This document shows positions 1 through 8,712 of a DNA stretch of 64,000 nucleotides, piece after piece. The notes below the pieces were generated by a model. The model saw only the letters and a program-made list of their open reading frames with translations. It was not told where the DNA came from and made no database searches. The position numbers and the translations under genes are program-made. Where the stretch lies: positions 124,001 to 188,000 of the forward strand of contig CALUVT010000001.1 of NCBI GenBank assembly GCA_944324345.1, given 5' to 3'. The DNA is from Candidatus Gastranaerophilales bacterium. Lineage in GTDB: Bacteria; Cyanobacteriota; Vampirovibrionia; Gastranaerophilales; Gastranaerophilaceae. The stretch's first letter is position 1. Every line of letters begins with the position of its first letter.

Positions 1-1
1 T

Positions 2-295
2 AAATGTGCAAAAATTCATGATGCAAACGGAAGCAAACCTAAAGAACATGAAAATTGTTGTTTTGGAAAATTTGCAATTGAAAAGAAAAAATTGTATGAA
101 CAAATACGTCGAATTAAAACTGAAAATGATATACAAGCAAAAATGGAATTATTTATAGCTTATTGTGAAAAACGATTCAAGGAAAACTTAAAAATAAAAT
201 GGTCTATTCAAACTGAACATCAAAAAGCAATATTTGAAGATGACTGGTTTTTAGAAGAAAGCTGGAATAGTAACATTAAAGAAATTATCTCTTAA
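2..295 (+). CDS. Hypothetical protein, 5' end outside the window
   Basis: The reading frame is already open at the left edge and runs to a TAA at 293-295, so this is the C-terminal 97 residues of a longer protein. The only internal start is a TTG at 92, which has no ribosome binding site, so I treat the gene as partial. The visible part is rich in Lys and Glu and is probably helical. It has a small Cys/His cluster (a Cys, a His and a Cys-Cys pair) near the left edge that could be a metal site. No family recognised. Its end overlaps the end of the convergent gene on the minus strand by 11 bases. Confidence 0.45.
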   Translation, partial: KCAKIHDANGSKPKEHENCCFGKFAIEKKKLYEQIRRIKTENDIQAKMELFIAYCEKRFKENLKIKWSIQTEHQKAIFEDDWFLEESWNSNIKEIIS

Positions 296-1109
296 GATAT
301 AATTTGCTGGAGATACATGTATTTAAAATGCAAGAAAAATTTTTATCTATATCATATAAGAAAATTGATTTAAAATTTGACTCAAATTTATATTTAGATA
401 TTTCATCTGTAAAGGTACAATAATTACCTATTTTATTTGATGGTACTGTTACCAATAAGTAACACTCATCACATTTTATTTGATATTGTTTAATTTTTTG
501 ATTTTTTTTATTTATACATAATTGTAATTCATCACACGGATTAAATTTTAACATACCTGCATTGTTTACATGGCAATCATATTTTCCAGATGAAATAGAT
601 GGGAAAGCAACAATAGATATTTGATAATATTCATCTTCAATTTGAATCCATTGTTTGATAAGTTTTCCTAATTTGATATCTTTAATGTTATTAGAAGCAA
701 GTTTTCTTAATTCTTCTATAAAAAGATTTCGCAATGGAACTTTAGAAAAACCCGGATTATACGCTGCCTCTAAATGTTCATTCCAATTGCAACTAAAAAT
801 TCTTGGATCATATTTATTAATTAAAATAGAAATTGGTATATCATATTTTTTCTTTATTTCTTGGCATATTTTATTACCAGTTCTAGTTAATACTCTTGAA
901 AAATTAAGATGGTCGTGCTCAACATAAAATTCAGTAATTTCTAAACCTAATGTTTTGTTATCAAAAGTTCTTAGCAAAAAATCAGGAGTTTCATTACCCA
1001 CTTTTTCAACAACTTTTTTCTTTAAACACCAGTTATTGCCAACTTCCGTATTTAAGAAATCATTTAATAAACTATTTTCTTCCTCTTTTTTTGCATCATT
1101 TTTATTCAT
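285..1109 (-). CDS. Hypothetical protein with a PD-(D/E)XK-like nuclease motif
   Basis: 274 residues, not assigned to a named family. Residues 40-60 read E-T-P-D-F-L-L, then a short hairpin, then G-L-E-I-T-E-F. This is the layout of a PD-(D/E)XK nuclease core, with an acidic residue upstream and an E-x-x motif on the next strand. The usual Lys of E-x-K is a Thr here, so activity is uncertain; a neighbouring Glu (E60) could be part of a variant site. The rest is Lys/Asn-rich, with Cys residues near the middle and end. The ATG at 1109 has no Shine-Dalgarno, but a TATAAT lies 9 bases upstream, so the message may be nearly leaderless. It lies beside restriction genes, which suggests a defence or mobile-element role; that is inference. 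Confidence 0.6.
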   Translation of the reverse strand: MNKNDAKKEEENSLLNDFLNTEVGNNWCLKKKVVEKVGNETPDFLLRTFDNKTLGLEITEFYVEHDHLNFSRVLTRTGNKICQEIKKKYDIPISILINKYDPRIFSCNWNEHLEAAYNPGFSKVPLRNLFIEELRKLASNNIKDIKLGKLIKQWIQIEDEYYQISIVAFPSISSGKYDCHVNNAGMLKFNPCDELQLCINKKNQKIKQYQIKCDECYLLVTVPSNKIGNYCTFTDEISKYKFESNFKSIFLYDIDKNFSCILNTCISSKLYLKR

Positions 1110-1150
1110 TATATTTAAATTATATCAAACAAGTTGTAAATATTTTTCTT

Positions 1151-1408
1151 TTACATTTTCTCAATATACCAATTAGAATTTCCAAAGTGATTGAAGTTCC
1201 ATTGTAATTGGAAGTAGAAATTGTATTCCATTGAATTATCATCTTTAAAATTGTAAGAATATTTATTTAGCTGTGTTCTGCGATAACTTTCAAAAGCAGT
1301 TCGGATTTCTTTTGCAAACTTTTTTCTAAATTCAGAATAAGTTATTTCTAAAGTTTCTCTTGTAAGCTTATTTTTCAAAATCATCTTCAAATCCTCGTAT
1401 GTTATCAA
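1151..1408 (-). CDS. Small hypothetical protein (85 aa)
   Basis: The first ATG at 1408 lies inside the end of the upstream minus-strand gene (41-base overlap). It is the last of three small minus-strand genes (1783 to 1151) that run head to tail and look like one transcript. The protein is rich in Lys, Arg, Tyr and Phe, with a helical first half and aromatic C-terminus. No family recognised. The tight overlap and consistent strand are the main evidence that it is real. Confidence 0.5.
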   Translation of the reverse strand: MITYEDLKMILKNKLTRETLEITYSEFRKKFAKEIRTAFESYRRTQLNKYSYNFKDDNSMEYNFYFQLQWNFNHFGNSNWYIEKM

Positions 1409-1568
1409 GCTCTATGTTGTATCTTTTGCCTTGTTTATCAACGCAAGTCGCGTAATCTATCTCTGCATCTGCAAATTTATTTTTCCAAATACAAATCAGC
1501 AAGCCAATTTCTTGTGTTTTTAAATTCAAAACCTTTGTGCCATAAAGTGCATAGTCTTTTTCTGTCAT
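1368..1568 (-). CDS. Small hypothetical protein (66 aa)
   Basis: Starts at an ATG at 1568 that overlaps the stop of the upstream gene by 4 bases, the usual sign of translational coupling. The sequence alternates hydrophobic and charged residues like a small beta-barrel (a T-K-V-L-N-L strand, then G-L-L-I-C-I-W). It ends in an acidic tail. I do not recognise the family. Small proteins of this kind are common in phage and conjugative element cargo, which fits the neighbourhood. Confidence 0.6.
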   Translation of the reverse strand: MTEKDYALYGTKVLNLKTQEIGLLICIWKNKFADAEIDYATCVDKQGKRYNIELDNIRGFEDDFEK

Positions 1569-1783
1569 TGTTCTTTCCTTTCAAGTATTAAATTTGAATA
1601 GATATCATCAGGCTTTTGTGGGTCTATTAAAAACTCTTTCATAAATACAAACCTTTCTCCGTATTTGTTTTCACAAATTACAGTGTCGAAATTGTAGAAG
1701 GCAATTACTTTGTAATACTCATTATCATAGTTTTCAAAGCCTTTAATCTTTTTAAGTTTGTATTTTTTGCCTAATTCAATCAT
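1565..1783 (-). CDS. Small hypothetical protein (72 aa)
   Basis: Begins with ATG at 1783, preceded by an AGGGG-type Shine-Dalgarno about 6 bases upstream (read on the minus strand). It is the first gene of the three-gene minus-strand unit. The predicted protein is a compact mix of beta strands and basic residues (Lys-rich first 15 residues), with an acidic and hydrophobic C-terminal half. Its upstream region shares a 15-base element with the upstream region of the gene at 1932-2156, so the two transcripts may be co-regulated. No function can be assigned. Confidence 0.6.
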   Translation of the reverse strand: MIELGKKYKLKKIKGFENYDNEYYKVIAFYNFDTVICENKYGERFVFMKEFLIDPQKPDDIYSNLILERKEQ

Positions 1784-1815
1784 TGCTACCCCTTATATTC
1801 ATTTATAGCAATGAC

Positions 1816-1830
1816 ATTCATTACTCTTAA
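1816..1830 (-). promoter_or_regulatory. Shared upstream element, copy 1
   Basis: ATTCATTACTCTTAA lies 33 bases upstream of the start at 1783. A near-identical copy (one base different) lies 24 bases upstream of the start at 2156. The repetition in front of two separate minus-strand genes suggests a common promoter part or regulator site. Which protein binds is unknown. Confidence 0.4.
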
Positions 1831-1887
1831 CAAGTTAAATATCAAGCAAACTCTCTCAAAACTTATCATTCAGACACAATTCATTTT

Positions 1888-1942
1888 TTGAACACTTTTT
1901 GAACGCTATTTAAACAGGAGTTAAATACCATTTAAGAATTTT
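1888..1942. repeat. Array of five 11-bp direct repeats (left copy)
   Basis: Five back-to-back 11-base units begin at 1888, 1899, 1910, 1921 and 1932. Each opens with TTGAAC, TTAAAC, TTAAAT or TTAAGA and differs in its last few bases. A matching array with the same period, orientation and consensus (TTTAAAYAsC) lies at 9684-9738. Both arrays are preceded by GACACAA (1873-1879 and 9675-9681). The last unit overlaps the stop codon of the gene at 1932. Possible roles are arm-type binding sites for the recombinase encoded at 9074-9613, or the edges of an element. Confidence 0.7.
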
Positions 1943-2156
1943 TGTTGTCAGGATAGTTTATAAAAAATGCGTTTACAGTATCAGAATCTCGCCTTAAGTG
2001 TTCAACAATTGGAGTAAGATTATACAGCTCTTCAATTTCTTGCTGTGTCCTGCAAAAATAATCAATAACAACAGAAGTGTTATAAATCCGCTCAGCTAAT
2101 TTTTCTAACTTTCTAAAATCTTTTTGTTTAATCTTGTATTTCTTGATTTTACTCAT
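1932..2156 (-). CDS. Small hypothetical protein (74 aa)
   Basis: ATG at 2156 with a very strong Shine-Dalgarno (AAGGAGG) about 5 bases upstream on the minus strand. The protein is helical: a basic first third (Lys-rich, residues 1-25) is followed by an acidic, leucine-containing middle and a short Asn-rich tail. No family recognised. It lies just inside the left 11-bp repeat array and shares an upstream 15-base element with the gene at 1565-1783. A small regulatory or anti-restriction protein is possible, but nothing in the sequence proves it. Confidence 0.6.
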   Translation of the reverse strand: MSKIKKYKIKQKDFRKLEKLAERIYNTSVVIDYFCRTQQEIEELYNLTPIVEHLRRDSDTVNAFFINYPDNKNS

Positions 2157-2179
2157 ACGACCTCCTTTTCAGGTGTCGT

Positions 2180-2194
2180 ATTCATCACTCTTAA
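2180..2194 (-). promoter_or_regulatory. Shared upstream element, copy 2
   Basis: ATTCATCACTCTTAA, the second copy of the element at 1816-1830, lies upstream of the start at 2156. A TCAAG follows both copies at similar distance, so the similarity extends over about 35 bases. Confidence 0.4.
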
Positions 2195-2304
2195 ATTAAT
2201 TGATTTCAAGTTCAATGAGCTACTTTTCAGATTTCTTAACATAAATACGTGAAAAGATTTTTATGCTAATATTAAATGGGAGAGGGATGCTTTATAATTT
2301 TTAA

Positions 2305-2670
2305 GAGGGAAACAAGAATAAACAGAAACTTGCATCTAAAATTTGGGAATTTGCAAATAGAATGCATTCTAAAATAGAGGCAAATGAATACAATAATTAT
2401 ATTTTAGGTTTTATTTTTTATAAATTTTTATCTGATAAAGAAGAAAAAATATTAAAAGATAATGATGTTACAGAAAATGATATAAAAAATCTTACTGAAG
2501 ATGATTAGGAAACAATAGAATTTGTGCAAGATAAAATCGGATACTTTATAGCATATAAAGACTTATTTTCTACTTGACTTGCCAAAGGGTCTGATTTTAG
2601 TGTATCTGATGTAAGTGATGCATTATCTACGTTCACACGACTAATTAATCCAAATCATAAAAAGGTTTAG
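2305..2670 (+). pseudogene. Decayed type I restriction methyltransferase, hsdM N-terminus
   Basis: The frame with codons at 2305, 2308 and so on gives K-L-A-S-K-I-W-E-F-A-N, then S-K-I-E-A-N-E-Y and I-L-G-F-I-F-Y-K-F-L-S-D. After a TAG at 2506 it gives G-Y-F-I-A-Y-K-D-L-F-S-T, then TGA at 2575 where a Trp is expected, then L-A-K-G-S-D-F and L-I-N-P-N-H-K-K-V before a TAG at 2668. This is the conserved N-terminal domain of HsdM, the methylase subunit of type I systems. It has three in-frame stops and no start; AAG at 2314 sits where ATG is expected, after an AGAGGGA. The catalytic domain (NPPF motif) is missing. It was once a methyltransferase and is now dead. Confidence 0.85.
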
Positions 2671-2798
2671 GATGGAATATTCTTAGAGTTTTGTTTACAG
2701 ATTGGTGGACAAACAAAAAAGATTCTATTGAAAAGTTGAATGTTCAACTTAATAATTTATATAAAAATAGCAAAAGTAAGGAGTCTATTAATATATAA
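2661..2798 (+). pseudogene. C-terminal remnant of a helicase/nuclease with an MTES_1575-type REase domain
   Basis: In the +3 frame the stretch from 2661 reads G-L-G-W-N-I-L-R-V, then F-T-D-W-W, then K-K-D-S-I-E-K-L, ending with TAA at 2796. An LGW..R....DWW ending followed by a helical tail is typical of the REase_MTES_1575/DUF3320 C-terminus found on large SF1 helicases linked to defence. Only the last 45 residues remain. They overlap the end of the hsdM remnant in another frame, so the junction (around 2661-2680) is probably a deletion that joined two unrelated genes. Confidence 0.6.
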
Positions 2799-2881
2799 AT
2801 TATATAATTTATTATGTTTATGATAGAATGCTATAGGGTGTTGCAAGTCAGAATAACAAATTGAGCTCAGTAGGTATATAA

Positions 2882-5743
2882 GTGTTTTATTCATTAATTA
2901 AGAAAAAAAGAGATAGATGGTATAATTCATCAGAATGTACGGTTAAAGAACTTATTGAGTACATGACTAATGCTAATAAGTTAAGAGATGTACAGATTGA
3001 TGCTATAAAAACATATCTGTTTCTAAAAATTAAGTGCAATAATAAACCCTTATGGGAACTTTTTTATGAAGGTGTTTTTAATACTTTAGATGTTTCATCA
3101 CTTGAAATTGCTCAAGCTTCGAGAGATTATTTTGTTGAAAACCCTTGCGCTTTAGCTTTATACCAATATGCAACAACTAAAAACGATAAAGGCGAACAGG
3201 TTTCTATAAAATTAGAAAAAGAAATAAAGCAACATTTTGATAGAATTAACTATAAGCAAGTATTTCAAGATATTTTTTATGGTGTAAATTATACAGACTA
3301 CCTTTTTAGCTTACCTATGGGTGCAGGTAAAACATATTTAATGGCTTGTTTTATATATCTTGACCTATATTTTGCTCTTAACGAACCTGAAAACAGCAAT
3401 TTTGCACACAACTTTATAATCCTAGCTCCTTCAGGCTTAAAGAGTTCAGTAATTCCAAGTTTAAAAACAATACAAAGATTTAACCCAGAGTGGGTTATTC
3501 CTGAACCTACTGCAAGTAAATTGAAACACATAATTAAATTTGAAGTCTTAGACCAAGGGAAAACAGCAAGTAAAAGTAATAAAATAAAAAACCCTAATGT
3601 CCAAAAAATAGCTATATATCAACCTTTTGAAGAATTATTTGGACTTGTTGCCGTAACAAATGCAGAGAAGGTCATTTTAGATAGAGTAGAAAAGAAATCC
3701 GATGAACAGCAAAAATTAATGAGCGAAGAAGAACTTGCAAAATATAGAGCATCAAATGAATTAAGAGCATTAATCGGAAAAATTCCGAACCTATCAGTTT
3801 TCATCGATGAAGTTCATCACGCAACAAGCGATAGTATTAAATTAAGAACCGTTGTAACCGATTGGGGACAGAATAAAACCCTAAATTCTGTTGTCGGATT
3901 TTCTGGGACGCCGTATCTTGAGAAAGCTGATAGTGTAGTTATTTCAGAGGAATTAAAAACTCAAAATAAAGAGATTACAAATGTTGTATATTATTATCCG
4001 CTAGTTGAAGGGGTCGGAAACTTCTTGAAAAAGCCTGTTGTTAAAATTTCTGACACCTCAGATAGATTATCTATTGTAGAAAACGGTCTTGTAGAATTTT
4101 TTAATGCATATAAAGATACAGTCTATTCAGATGGAACAAAAGCTAAAATTGGTATATATTGTGGGTCTATTGAAAATCTTGAAGAACAAATTTATCCTTT
4201 ATGCTGTAATATAGCTTCCAAATATGAACTTAATCCTGATGAAACAATCTTAAAATTTCATAAGGGAAATAAAGAATATCCAGAGCCAGTTAATTCTGAT
4301 AAAGAATTTGCAATGCTTGATAGCGATATGTCCAAGATTAGAATAGTTCTTCTTGTTCAAATAGGTAAAGAAGGTTGGGACTGTAAGAGTTTAACTGGAA
4401 TTATCTTATCTCAAGAGGGTGATTGTCCTACCAATATGGTATTACAGACAAGTTGTAGATGTTTAAGACAAGTTGATAAAACAAACGAAGAAACAGCTCT
4501 TATTTACCTTAACAAAAGTAATGCTGATAAATTAAAGGTGCAGCTTGAAAAACAACATCATATAGGTCTTCAAGAGTTCCAAAACGGCAGAAAAAAAGAA
4601 CCCGACCTGTTAAATCGTTATAATAGAATGGATAAACAAAAAGTTCCTCCTATAGATTTTTATCAAATGAGAGTTGAGTACAATACTGTTATAGTTGAAA
4701 AATCTGACCCAAGTAAAATCGTAAATGTTGCAGATAATGAAGCAAGAAGTGAAGCTATAATGGAACAGGATTTCATGACTGGTGAAATTGTTAGTTATGA
4801 TCCAAATACAACTGAAAGAGGTGATATTGTGGCAAACTTCAATATCTGGCTTCATTCTATTGTTAAAGGAAGTTACAATACCCTTTCATACAGCACATTA
4901 AAACAATATGAATCTGAACTTAGGCAAATTTTTGACAAAATTACTTATGTAAAAGATGGAATAAAATATTTTTCTTCAAAGTTCAATACACAAAATATAG
5001 AAGCAAACATAAGAAAAGTATTTGCAGATGTAAGAGATATCCAAACAAAAGAAGAATTGATTAAAAAAAGCGCAAGTCTTCTTGTTGTGGAAAAATTAAC
5101 AAGCCCTATTGAAACATTTAATAAAGAACGTTTTACACCAAATTCTGATGTGGTAGAGACAATAATAAACGAGGACAGTGCAAAGGCTCTAACAGATGAA
5201 GAACATAAAATTGTTGAAATGCTAAAAAAATCGGGTAATATAGAAATGGCAAAAACGCTTGAAAATAAAGCAGTTATTACTCATCCTGAAAAAGATAAAA
5301 CATATCACTATTTGCCTTATAAAACAGATAGCAATTTTGAAATGTCGTATCTTAAAAATTTGCTGGCTCTAAAAGTATTTAATGATAATAATCTTGAAGT
5401 TTACTACAACGGGGATGAAACTTTAACTGATTTTACTCTTAAAACATATAAAAAGGGAGCTAATGGTTGGAAATATATAGGTAAATACACTCCTGATTTT
5501 CTTATTATTAAAAGAAATAATGATGAAATTGATAGAGTTATGATAGTTGAAACAAAAGGAAATGCTTTTGCTGATAAATTTAAAGATAAAAAAGAATTTA
5601 TGAAGGAATTTGTAAGACAAAATAACGAAAAGTTTAAATATAATCGATTTGATTTTCTATACTTGCAAGATGATTGGTCAAGTGAGAAAATTATATATGA
5701 AACAACAAAACACATTGAAGAATTTTTTAAAGGAGTCTGTTAA
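2882..5743 (+). CDS. Type III restriction endonuclease, Res subunit
   Basis: 953-residue DNA-dependent ATPase and endonuclease that partners the Mod protein encoded next. Superfamily 2 helicase motifs are in order: Walker A M-G-A-G-K-T near residue 145, D-E-V-H-H near 307, S-G-T-P-Y near 340, E-G-W-D-C near 497 and Q-T-S-C-R-C-L-R-Q near 522. The C-terminus carries a PD-(D/E)XK nuclease: T-P-D-F-L near 869 and V-E-T-K-G near 889. The chosen GTG at 2882 has no clear ribosome binding site, but the residues after it fit the usual start of this family; an ATG about 27 codons on is the alternative. The stop overlaps the mod start by one base. All motifs are intact, so it is probably active. Here res precedes mod, the reverse of the textbook order. 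Confidence 0.92.
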   Translation: MFYSLIKKKRDRWYNSSECTVKELIEYMTNANKLRDVQIDAIKTYLFLKIKCNNKPLWELFYEGVFNTLDVSSLEIAQASRDYFVENPCALALYQYATTKNDKGEQVSIKLEKEIKQHFDRINYKQVFQDIFYGVNYTDYLFSLPMGAGKTYLMACFIYLDLYFALNEPENSNFAHNFIILAPSGLKSSVIPSLKTIQRFNPEWVIPEPTASKLKHIIKFEVLDQGKTASKSNKIKNPNVQKIAIYQPFEELFGLVAVTNAEKVILDRVEKKSDEQQKLMSEEELAKYRASNELRALIGKIPNLSVFIDEVHHATSDSIKLRTVVTDWGQNKTLNSVVGFSGTPYLEKADSVVISEELKTQNKEITNVVYYYPLVEGVGNFLKKPVVKISDTSDRLSIVENGLVEFFNAYKDTVYSDGTKAKIGIYCGSIENLEEQIYPLCCNIASKYELNPDETILKFHKGNKEYPEPVNSDKEFAMLDSDMSKIRIVLLVQIGKEGWDCKSLTGIILSQEGDCPTNMVLQTSCRCLRQVDKTNEETALIYLNKSNADKLKVQLEKQHHIGLQEFQNGRKKEPDLLNRYNRMDKQKVPPIDFYQMRVEYNTVIVEKSDPSKIVNVADNEARSEAIMEQDFMTGEIVSYDPNTTERGDIVANFNIWLHSIVKGSYNTLSYSTLKQYESELRQIFDKITYVKDGIKYFSSKFNTQNIEANIRKVFADVRDIQTKEELIKKSASLLVVEKLTSPIETFNKERFTPNSDVVETIINEDSAKALTDEEHKIVEMLKKSGNIEMAKTLENKAVITHPEKDKTYHYLPYKTDSNFEMSYLKNLLALKVFNDNNLEVYYNGDETLTDFTLKTYKKGANGWKYIGKYTPDFLIIKRNNDEIDRVMIVETKGNAFADKFKDKKEFMKEFVRQNNEKFKYNRFDFLYLQDDWSSEKIIYETTKHIEEFFKGVC

Positions 5744-7614
5744 TGGCAACAAGATATATACCATACTTTCCTGAACCGATAGAAGGACAAGCAATACTAA
5801 ATAACTTTACGCGCACATTAAAATATTACGGTAATGACAAAGTTAAAGAAAACTTAAAAAGAGGTATGCCGTTATACGAAGTTGAAACAGTTGAGCGTGT
5901 TGGTGATAACCCAGATAACAATATGGTTATAAGAGGTGAATGTATTTCTGCCTGTGCATATTTAAAGGATAAAGGGATTAGCGTTGACCTTGTATATATA
6001 GATCCTCCTTTTGCATCAGGTGCTGACTATGCTAAAAAAGTTTATCTAAGACGTAATCCTAAAGTGGCTGAAGCTATTGCAAAAGCTGAAGAAGAAATTG
6101 AAATGAATGAGGATTTCAAGGCTTTTGAAGAAAAAATGTATGGTGATGTCTGGAATAAAGAAGATTATTTGAATTGGATGTATGAAAATCTGCTTGCAAT
6201 AAAAAGTGTTATGTCTGAAACAGCTTCAATATACGTACACCTTGATTGGCACATAGGTCACTATGTAAAAATTCTTATGGATGAGATTTTTGGTGAGGAT
6301 AGGTTTAGAAACGAAATAATATGGTATTATGCAGACTATATTCAAGGTAATGCTACAACTGGTTTTGCAAAAAAACATGATGTAATATACTTTTATACAA
6401 AGGACGAGAATTATCTCTTCAACAGAGTAACTGAAAAATTAGATAAACCAGTAACAAGAAATAAAGTTGTATGGGATAAAGAAACGCAATCACTCCAAGT
6501 TGCTAGAGATGAAAATGGGAAGATTATATATGAAACTTTTTACGAAAAATATTTAGATAGTGTTTGGGCTATTGGTCAAACTTCGGTGACAAGAAAGACC
6601 AGTTCAGAAAATGTTGGATATGCAACGCAAAAACCTGAAGCATTGTTAGAACGCATAGTAAAAGCAAGTTCCAATGAAAATATGATAGTAGCAGATTTCT
6701 TTGGCGGTAGTGGGGTTGCTGCCGCTGTTGCAAACAAACTCAATCGAAGATTTATTCATTGCGATATAGGAATAAATAGTATTCAAACAACAAGAGATAG
6801 GATTGTTTCTGATAATGCTCAGTTTGATATCCTTGAGGTAAAAGATGGAGTGTCTTTATATCGAAATCCAGTTCAAACAATGGATAAGATGAAAAGTTTA
6901 ATTAAAGGTTTAAGAAATGAAGATTCATTGGACGAATTTTGGGAAGGAGCTATCCAAGACAGTAAGGAAGGGTTAATTCCTGTATATGTACCAAACTTAA
7001 TGGATAGTTCTACAAAATTGTTAGATAAAGCATTAATGATTGATATAATAAGAAAAGCAATTCCTGATTTACCGGATGATGTAAAGAAGGTAATTGTATA
7101 CTACATCGACATAACCTCACTAGATGAAATTCAACAAGTAATAAAAGATGATGATACAACACTTGTTGAAATTGAACTCAGAGATTTAAAAGAGTTATTA
7201 TCAGATGTTGTTGTTGAAGATTACGTAGAATATTCAATACAAGAAGTTCAAGAAAAACTATTTAAAGAATATGAAGTAAGAATTGATAACTTTGTTAGTG
7301 ATAGAGTTATTCAAAAAATTGAAGATTATAATGCTAAAAGACAGGCGCAGTGTTTAAAATCTGCTAAAGAATATAAGCCTATCACAATAAGTGAAAACGG
7401 CTTAGAAACAATAGAATATTTATCGCTTGATTGTACGAATAAAGAAGGAGCGTGGAAAAGCGATAGTGAGATTAAAATTGATAAAAGCTCTTATGTTATT
7501 GTAAACGGTAAAAAGACTAAAGAATTTTGGAACGGTACAATAAAATCAGAACAAAAACCTCTAAGACTAAAAGTTCGTAATATTTGCGGTGATGAGACAA
7601 TAATCGTTCTTTAA
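5743..7614 (+). CDS. Type III DNA methyltransferase, Mod subunit
   Basis: 623-residue adenine methyltransferase that supplies both modification and sequence recognition for the system. The catalytic D-P-P-F is near residue 87, and the AdoMet-binding D-F-F-G-G-S-G is near 318. Motif IV before motif I is the beta-class order typical of type III Mod proteins. The segment between them holds the likely target recognition domain. Residues 370-623 form an extra C-terminal part of unknown role, ending in a beta-rich region. The start ATG shares its A with the stop of res, so the two are coupled. No long simple-sequence repeat is visible in the gene, so it does not look like a phase-variable phasevarion mod. 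The recognition sequence cannot be inferred. Confidence 0.92.
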   Translation: MATRYIPYFPEPIEGQAILNNFTRTLKYYGNDKVKENLKRGMPLYEVETVERVGDNPDNNMVIRGECISACAYLKDKGISVDLVYIDPPFASGADYAKKVYLRRNPKVAEAIAKAEEEIEMNEDFKAFEEKMYGDVWNKEDYLNWMYENLLAIKSVMSETASIYVHLDWHIGHYVKILMDEIFGEDRFRNEIIWYYADYIQGNATTGFAKKHDVIYFYTKDENYLFNRVTEKLDKPVTRNKVVWDKETQSLQVARDENGKIIYETFYEKYLDSVWAIGQTSVTRKTSSENVGYATQKPEALLERIVKASSNENMIVADFFGGSGVAAAVANKLNRRFIHCDIGINSIQTTRDRIVSDNAQFDILEVKDGVSLYRNPVQTMDKMKSLIKGLRNEDSLDEFWEGAIQDSKEGLIPVYVPNLMDSSTKLLDKALMIDIIRKAIPDLPDDVKKVIVYYIDITSLDEIQQVIKDDDTTLVEIELRDLKELLSDVVVEDYVEYSIQEVQEKLFKEYEVRIDNFVSDRVIQKIEDYNAKRQAQCLKSAKEYKPITISENGLETIEYLSLDCTNKEGAWKSDSEIKIDKSSYVIVNGKKTKEFWNGTIKSEQKPLRLKVRNICGDETIIVL

Positions 7615-7622
7615 GAGGCTTT

Positions 7623-8672
7623 ATGAGTGTAGAAATAGATGAAAAACTCAAACAATCAATAGTAAAGTACATAAAGAAAGACTGTAAACCTGAGGATATA
7701 ATTGTTGTAGAACAAGTTATAGAAGAAGTTTTGAATAGCGAAGAATACAAAGCTATGGAGTTTTTCTGGCAAAAAGACGGATTTGAACAGGTTTTAAAAA
7801 ATAGAGAATATTCAAGAGGTTTTGTCTCTCGTATAATGTTTGAATATCATCAACCCATTGTGCAGTTCGAAATCCTTATTGAACACTGTATTTTTCTTAT
7901 AAAAGAGTTTAAATATCCTTATAAAACACTCCCAAATACATGTAAAGTTTTAAATGGGATAGCAGCAAGAGCAATTCTTATTACAAATGAAATATTGTGT
8001 CTTATAAAAAACGGGTTTGCATCTGGGGCATTAGCAAGATGGAGAACCTTGTATGAATATAGTGTTATTTCAATATTTTTAGTAAAATTTGGCGAAGAGT
8101 ATGCAAAGAAATATTTAGCGTATAAAGATATTGCAAACTATAAGGAAGTAAAAGTATATGCACAACACTCGAAAACATTGCAATTTAACGATATTTCTAA
8201 ATCAGAGTTGGAAGAACTAAAGAAAAAGAGTGATGATGCAATGTTAAATTACCCAGATTTGAATGAAAGAGACTATTCTTGGGCAAAACCGAAAGTGAAA
8301 AATCCTACATTTAAAGCTATAGTTGAGAAAACAGATATTGAGTATTATGAACCATTTTATAAATTCGCTTGTAATTACAATCATGGTGGAGTGAATGGGT
8401 TGTTTTTTGACCTTGGACAGATACACGGACTTTCTGAAAAAGATTCTATTATAATTGCACAATCGAATTTTGGTTTCACAGACCCAGCACAACTCACAAT
8501 GAGAGCTCTTTTAGATATAATCTCGGCTTTATTATCACTAAATATTGATACCGAACAACTTTTCCAACTTGTATTTTTGAAAAATAAAATACCTGAAATC
8601 GCAGAAAGTTTTCATGAAGTTGAAAAAGATATAGAAGAACGGGAAAAGTGTTTTAGGCAACAAATTAAGTAA
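7623..8672 (+). CDS. DUF5677-family protein in the type III operon
   Basis: 349 residues starting 8 bases after mod, so part of the same operon. The central part (about 110-290) has the look of DUF5677: A-R-A-I-L-I-T-N-E-I, G-A-L-A-R-W-R-T-L-Y-E-Y, and later N-H-G-G. It is all-helical with a charged C-terminal end. The function of DUF5677 proteins is not known to me with certainty; many lie in defence and restriction loci. In this setting it could be an accessory or backup effector of the restriction system, which is inference from position only. No signal peptide or membrane segment is visible. Confidence 0.75.
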   Translation: MSVEIDEKLKQSIVKYIKKDCKPEDIIVVEQVIEEVLNSEEYKAMEFFWQKDGFEQVLKNREYSRGFVSRIMFEYHQPIVQFEILIEHCIFLIKEFKYPYKTLPNTCKVLNGIAARAILITNEILCLIKNGFASGALARWRTLYEYSVISIFLVKFGEEYAKKYLAYKDIANYKEVKVYAQHSKTLQFNDISKSELEELKKKSDDAMLNYPDLNERDYSWAKPKVKNPTFKAIVEKTDIEYYEPFYKFACNYNHGGVNGLFFDLGQIHGLSEKDSIIIAQSNFGFTDPAQLTMRALLDIISALLSLNIDTEQLFQLVFLKNKIPEIAESFHEVEKDIEEREKCFRQQIK

Positions 8673-8712
8673 TTTGCTTTAATTTGTTTAAAAAATTATA
8701 TAGTATAGATTA

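Noticed and set aside
2305-2670. TGA read as Trp (recoded genetic code) to rescue the hsdM frame
   Set aside because: The same frame also holds TAG stops and lacks a start, and other genes here (for example those ending at 18116, 28772 and 32450) stop at TGA. Decay is the simpler explanation.
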